From JBGSZX01 sp964640545 (GTDB lineage: Bacteria; Bdellovibrionota; UBA2428), in the NCBI GenBank assembly GCA_964640545.1, contig CAZXHL010000035.1, forward strand, positions 1 through 23,012: 23,012 bases of DNA, read 5' to 3'. How positions within the stretch are numbered: position 1 is the stretch's first letter; the number at the start of each line of letters is the position of its first letter. The notes below the pieces were generated by a model. That model did no database searches. It saw only the letters and a list, made by a program, of their open reading frames with translations, and was not told the origin of the DNA. A program made the translations under genes and the position numbers. This document shows positions 21,932 to 23,012 of this stretch, one piece after another.

Positions 21932-22918
21932 ATGGGCATAGGTGAAATTTCATCAAAATGGCAGCGTTTCGTGTTTTTGGGATTGAGTGTGGCGACCCTC
22001 ACGCTTGCGGGATGTGTTTCTCCGCAGCGTCGTGATAACGGTGGAAACAAAGTCGCCCAAAATAGAAGTCGTGTTGAAGCCCAACAAGAGGGTGTCGAGA
22101 TTCCAAAAGTTGAGGGGTTGAAGAAACGATTGTGGATTCTCGATTTTCATGTGTCTGCAGATCTGCCTAAATCTTTAGAGCGCATGCCGCTTTCGCATTT
22201 TCTGCGTAAAGAACTCAGCGAGGTTATGCTCGCTGAAGAGAACAGCGCTTTTGTTCCTGTTCTGACTGATACCACGACCCTTCAAGACTTGAGAATTGAT
22301 TCCATGACTCCTCCAGAGGAGGTTTCGCGTGTGGCTCGAGGGACCGGGGTTTCTGGTTACATCCGCGGCGAGATTAAAACGGTAAACGTTGAAGAAAAAC
22401 TAGACCCTACAGGTTTGATTCAATCTCGTGAAATTTTACTCACCGTGGAAGTTGATTATGAATTGATTGATTCCTCGACAGGGCGAAGCCTTGTGAAAGG
22501 CACTCGTAAAAATACTTTCAAGGAACAGCGATCTGAAATTTTTGGTTATGCTTCGGGGCTTAGCGAACCACAAAAGAAGATGGAAAAGATTTTCAACAAT
22601 ATGTCGTCGCACATTTTGAAAGAGCTCAATCCTCACGCCGCAAAAGTCGGTTGGGCTGGGCGGCTACTTAAAATTGAAGGCGCAAGGCTCTATCTCAATG
22701 CGGGACGAAGTTCTGGTCTTAGAATCGGGGATATCTTAAAAGTCGTAGAGGCTCCGCGTGATGTTCACGACCCTCAAACGGGCCGCTACATCGGCCAAGC
22801 TCCTGGACGCGTGAAAGGCACCGCAAAAGTCATCGAGTACTTCGGCCTCGATGGTGCTGTTGCACTCATTCAATCAGGCGGCGGAATGCTACCTAGCGAT
22901 CGTGTTGAGATGTTTTAA
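21932..22918 (+). CDS. Outer-envelope lipoprotein with CsgG/FlgT-like domains
   Basis: 328 aa from ATG at 21932. The N-terminus has a lipoprotein signal ending in the lipobox LAGC (Cys28); Val follows at +2, so outer-membrane sorting is possible. Residues ~60-230 (RLWILDFHVSADLP and SGYIRGEI, TVEVDYELIDSSTGRSLVKG) resemble the CsgG/FlgT-like alpha/beta fold. The C-terminal ~80 residues (AGRLLKIEGARLYLNAGRSSGLRIGDILKV, then DPQTGRYIG and VKGTAKVIEYFGLDGAVALIQSG) strongly resemble the FlgT C-terminal domain, which in Vibrio helps build flagellar basal-body rings. An earlier in-frame TTG at 21869 would bury the signal peptide. It follows dnaE by 83 nt. The last base of the stop codon is the first base of repeat copy D. 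The exact function is unknown. Confidence 0.75.
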   Translation: MGIGEISSKWQRFVFLGLSVATLTLAGCVSPQRRDNGGNKVAQNRSRVEAQQEGVEIPKVEGLKKRLWILDFHVSADLPKSLERMPLSHFLRKELSEVMLAEENSAFVPVLTDTTTLQDLRIDSMTPPEEVSRVARGTGVSGYIRGEIKTVNVEEKLDPTGLIQSREILLTVEVDYELIDSSTGRSLVKGTRKNTFKEQRSEIFGYASGLSEPQKKMEKIFNNMSSHILKELNPHAAKVGWAGRLLKIEGARLYLNAGRSSGLRIGDILKVVEAPRDVHDPQTGRYIGQAPGRVKGTAKVIEYFGLDGAVALIQSGGGMLPSDRVEMF

Positions 22919-23012
22919 CTGTGCGCGCTAAAGTGTTGTAGAAGCTGCATGGAATGAGCAGTGTTGGCACCAAGTATGCATTGGCAGCTGACATGCAATG
23001 TCTATACTGTAA
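22918..23012. repeat. Palindromic repeat copy D (left part, cut by the window edge)
   Basis: The first 23 nt (22918-22940) match the left terminus of copy C with one change (A for T at 22930). The interior then diverges completely: GAAGCTGCATGG, TTGGCACCAA (22964-22973), a GCTGC/GCAGC pair, and a small GACAT-GCA-ATGTC hairpin. TGGCACCA (22965-22972) also occurs, on the opposite strand, in the apex of copy C (16696-16703). The right terminus is outside the window. The first base overlaps the stop codon of the lipoprotein gene. Confidence 0.75.

Noticed and set aside
1..23012. CRISPR array, tRNA, rRNA, transposase or toxin-antitoxin genes
   Set aside because: No regularly spaced short repeats, cloverleaf-like sequences or recognisable protein motifs of these classes were found. 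The four repeats are thousands of bases apart and palindromic.

Overview
The window looks like a chromosomal segment of a Bdellovibrio-like predatory bacterium (Bdellovibrionota). This is inferred from gene content, since no rRNA is present. The grounds are a Myxococcus/Bdellovibrio-type Glt gliding-motility operon, proteins ending in the S74 tail-fibre chaperone domain also found on Bdellovibrio adhesive fibres, several secreted or lipid-anchored envelope proteins, and moderate GC. No rRNA, tRNA, CRISPR array, phage or transposase gene was seen.

Layout: (1) 1-85 is one arm of a palindromic repeat (copy A), lying 8 nt beyond the stop codon of acs (94-2073, minus; acetyl-CoA synthetase). (2) 2201-10388, plus, is a tightly packed operon for a gliding or envelope-spanning machine: an outer-membrane beta-barrel protein, two periplasmic TPR proteins like GltE/AglT and GltD/AgmU, a 97-aa secreted protein, and a GltG-like inner-membrane protein with an FHA domain, one membrane helix and an AgmX/PglI C-terminal domain. 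A small DUF3147-like membrane protein follows. (3) 10811-12836, plus, holds two overlapping paralogous genes. Each joins a type IV pilin-like N-terminus to a C-terminal peptidase S74 self-cleaving chaperone. (4) 12844-13038 is a second palindromic element (copy B) that contains a 100-N assembly gap. (5) 13069-16485, minus, is a translationally coupled pair: a 973-aa secreted Cys-containing protein ending in a Hint (intein/Hedgehog-like) domain, and a c-type cytochrome starting at TTG. (6) 16585-16804 is a complete 220-bp palindromic element (copy C). (7) 16849-18090, minus, encodes an MFS transporter. (8) 18270-21848, plus, encodes DnaE. (9) 21932-22918, plus, encodes a lipoprotein with a FlgT-like C-terminal domain. 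Its stop codon shares a base with a fourth repeat (copy D), which runs off the window.

The least explained signal is the repeat family. Its termini start ACTGTGCGC, its interiors differ between copies, and all four copies sit within 0-45 nt of a stop codon, so they divide the window into transcription units. The second notable item is the pair of pilin-S74 fusions, which suggests that a pilus-type secretion system and phage-fibre-type maturation act on one protein. The third is the secreted Hint protein, which keeps the N-terminal Cys and the TxxH motif but lacks the terminal His-Asn needed for splicing.
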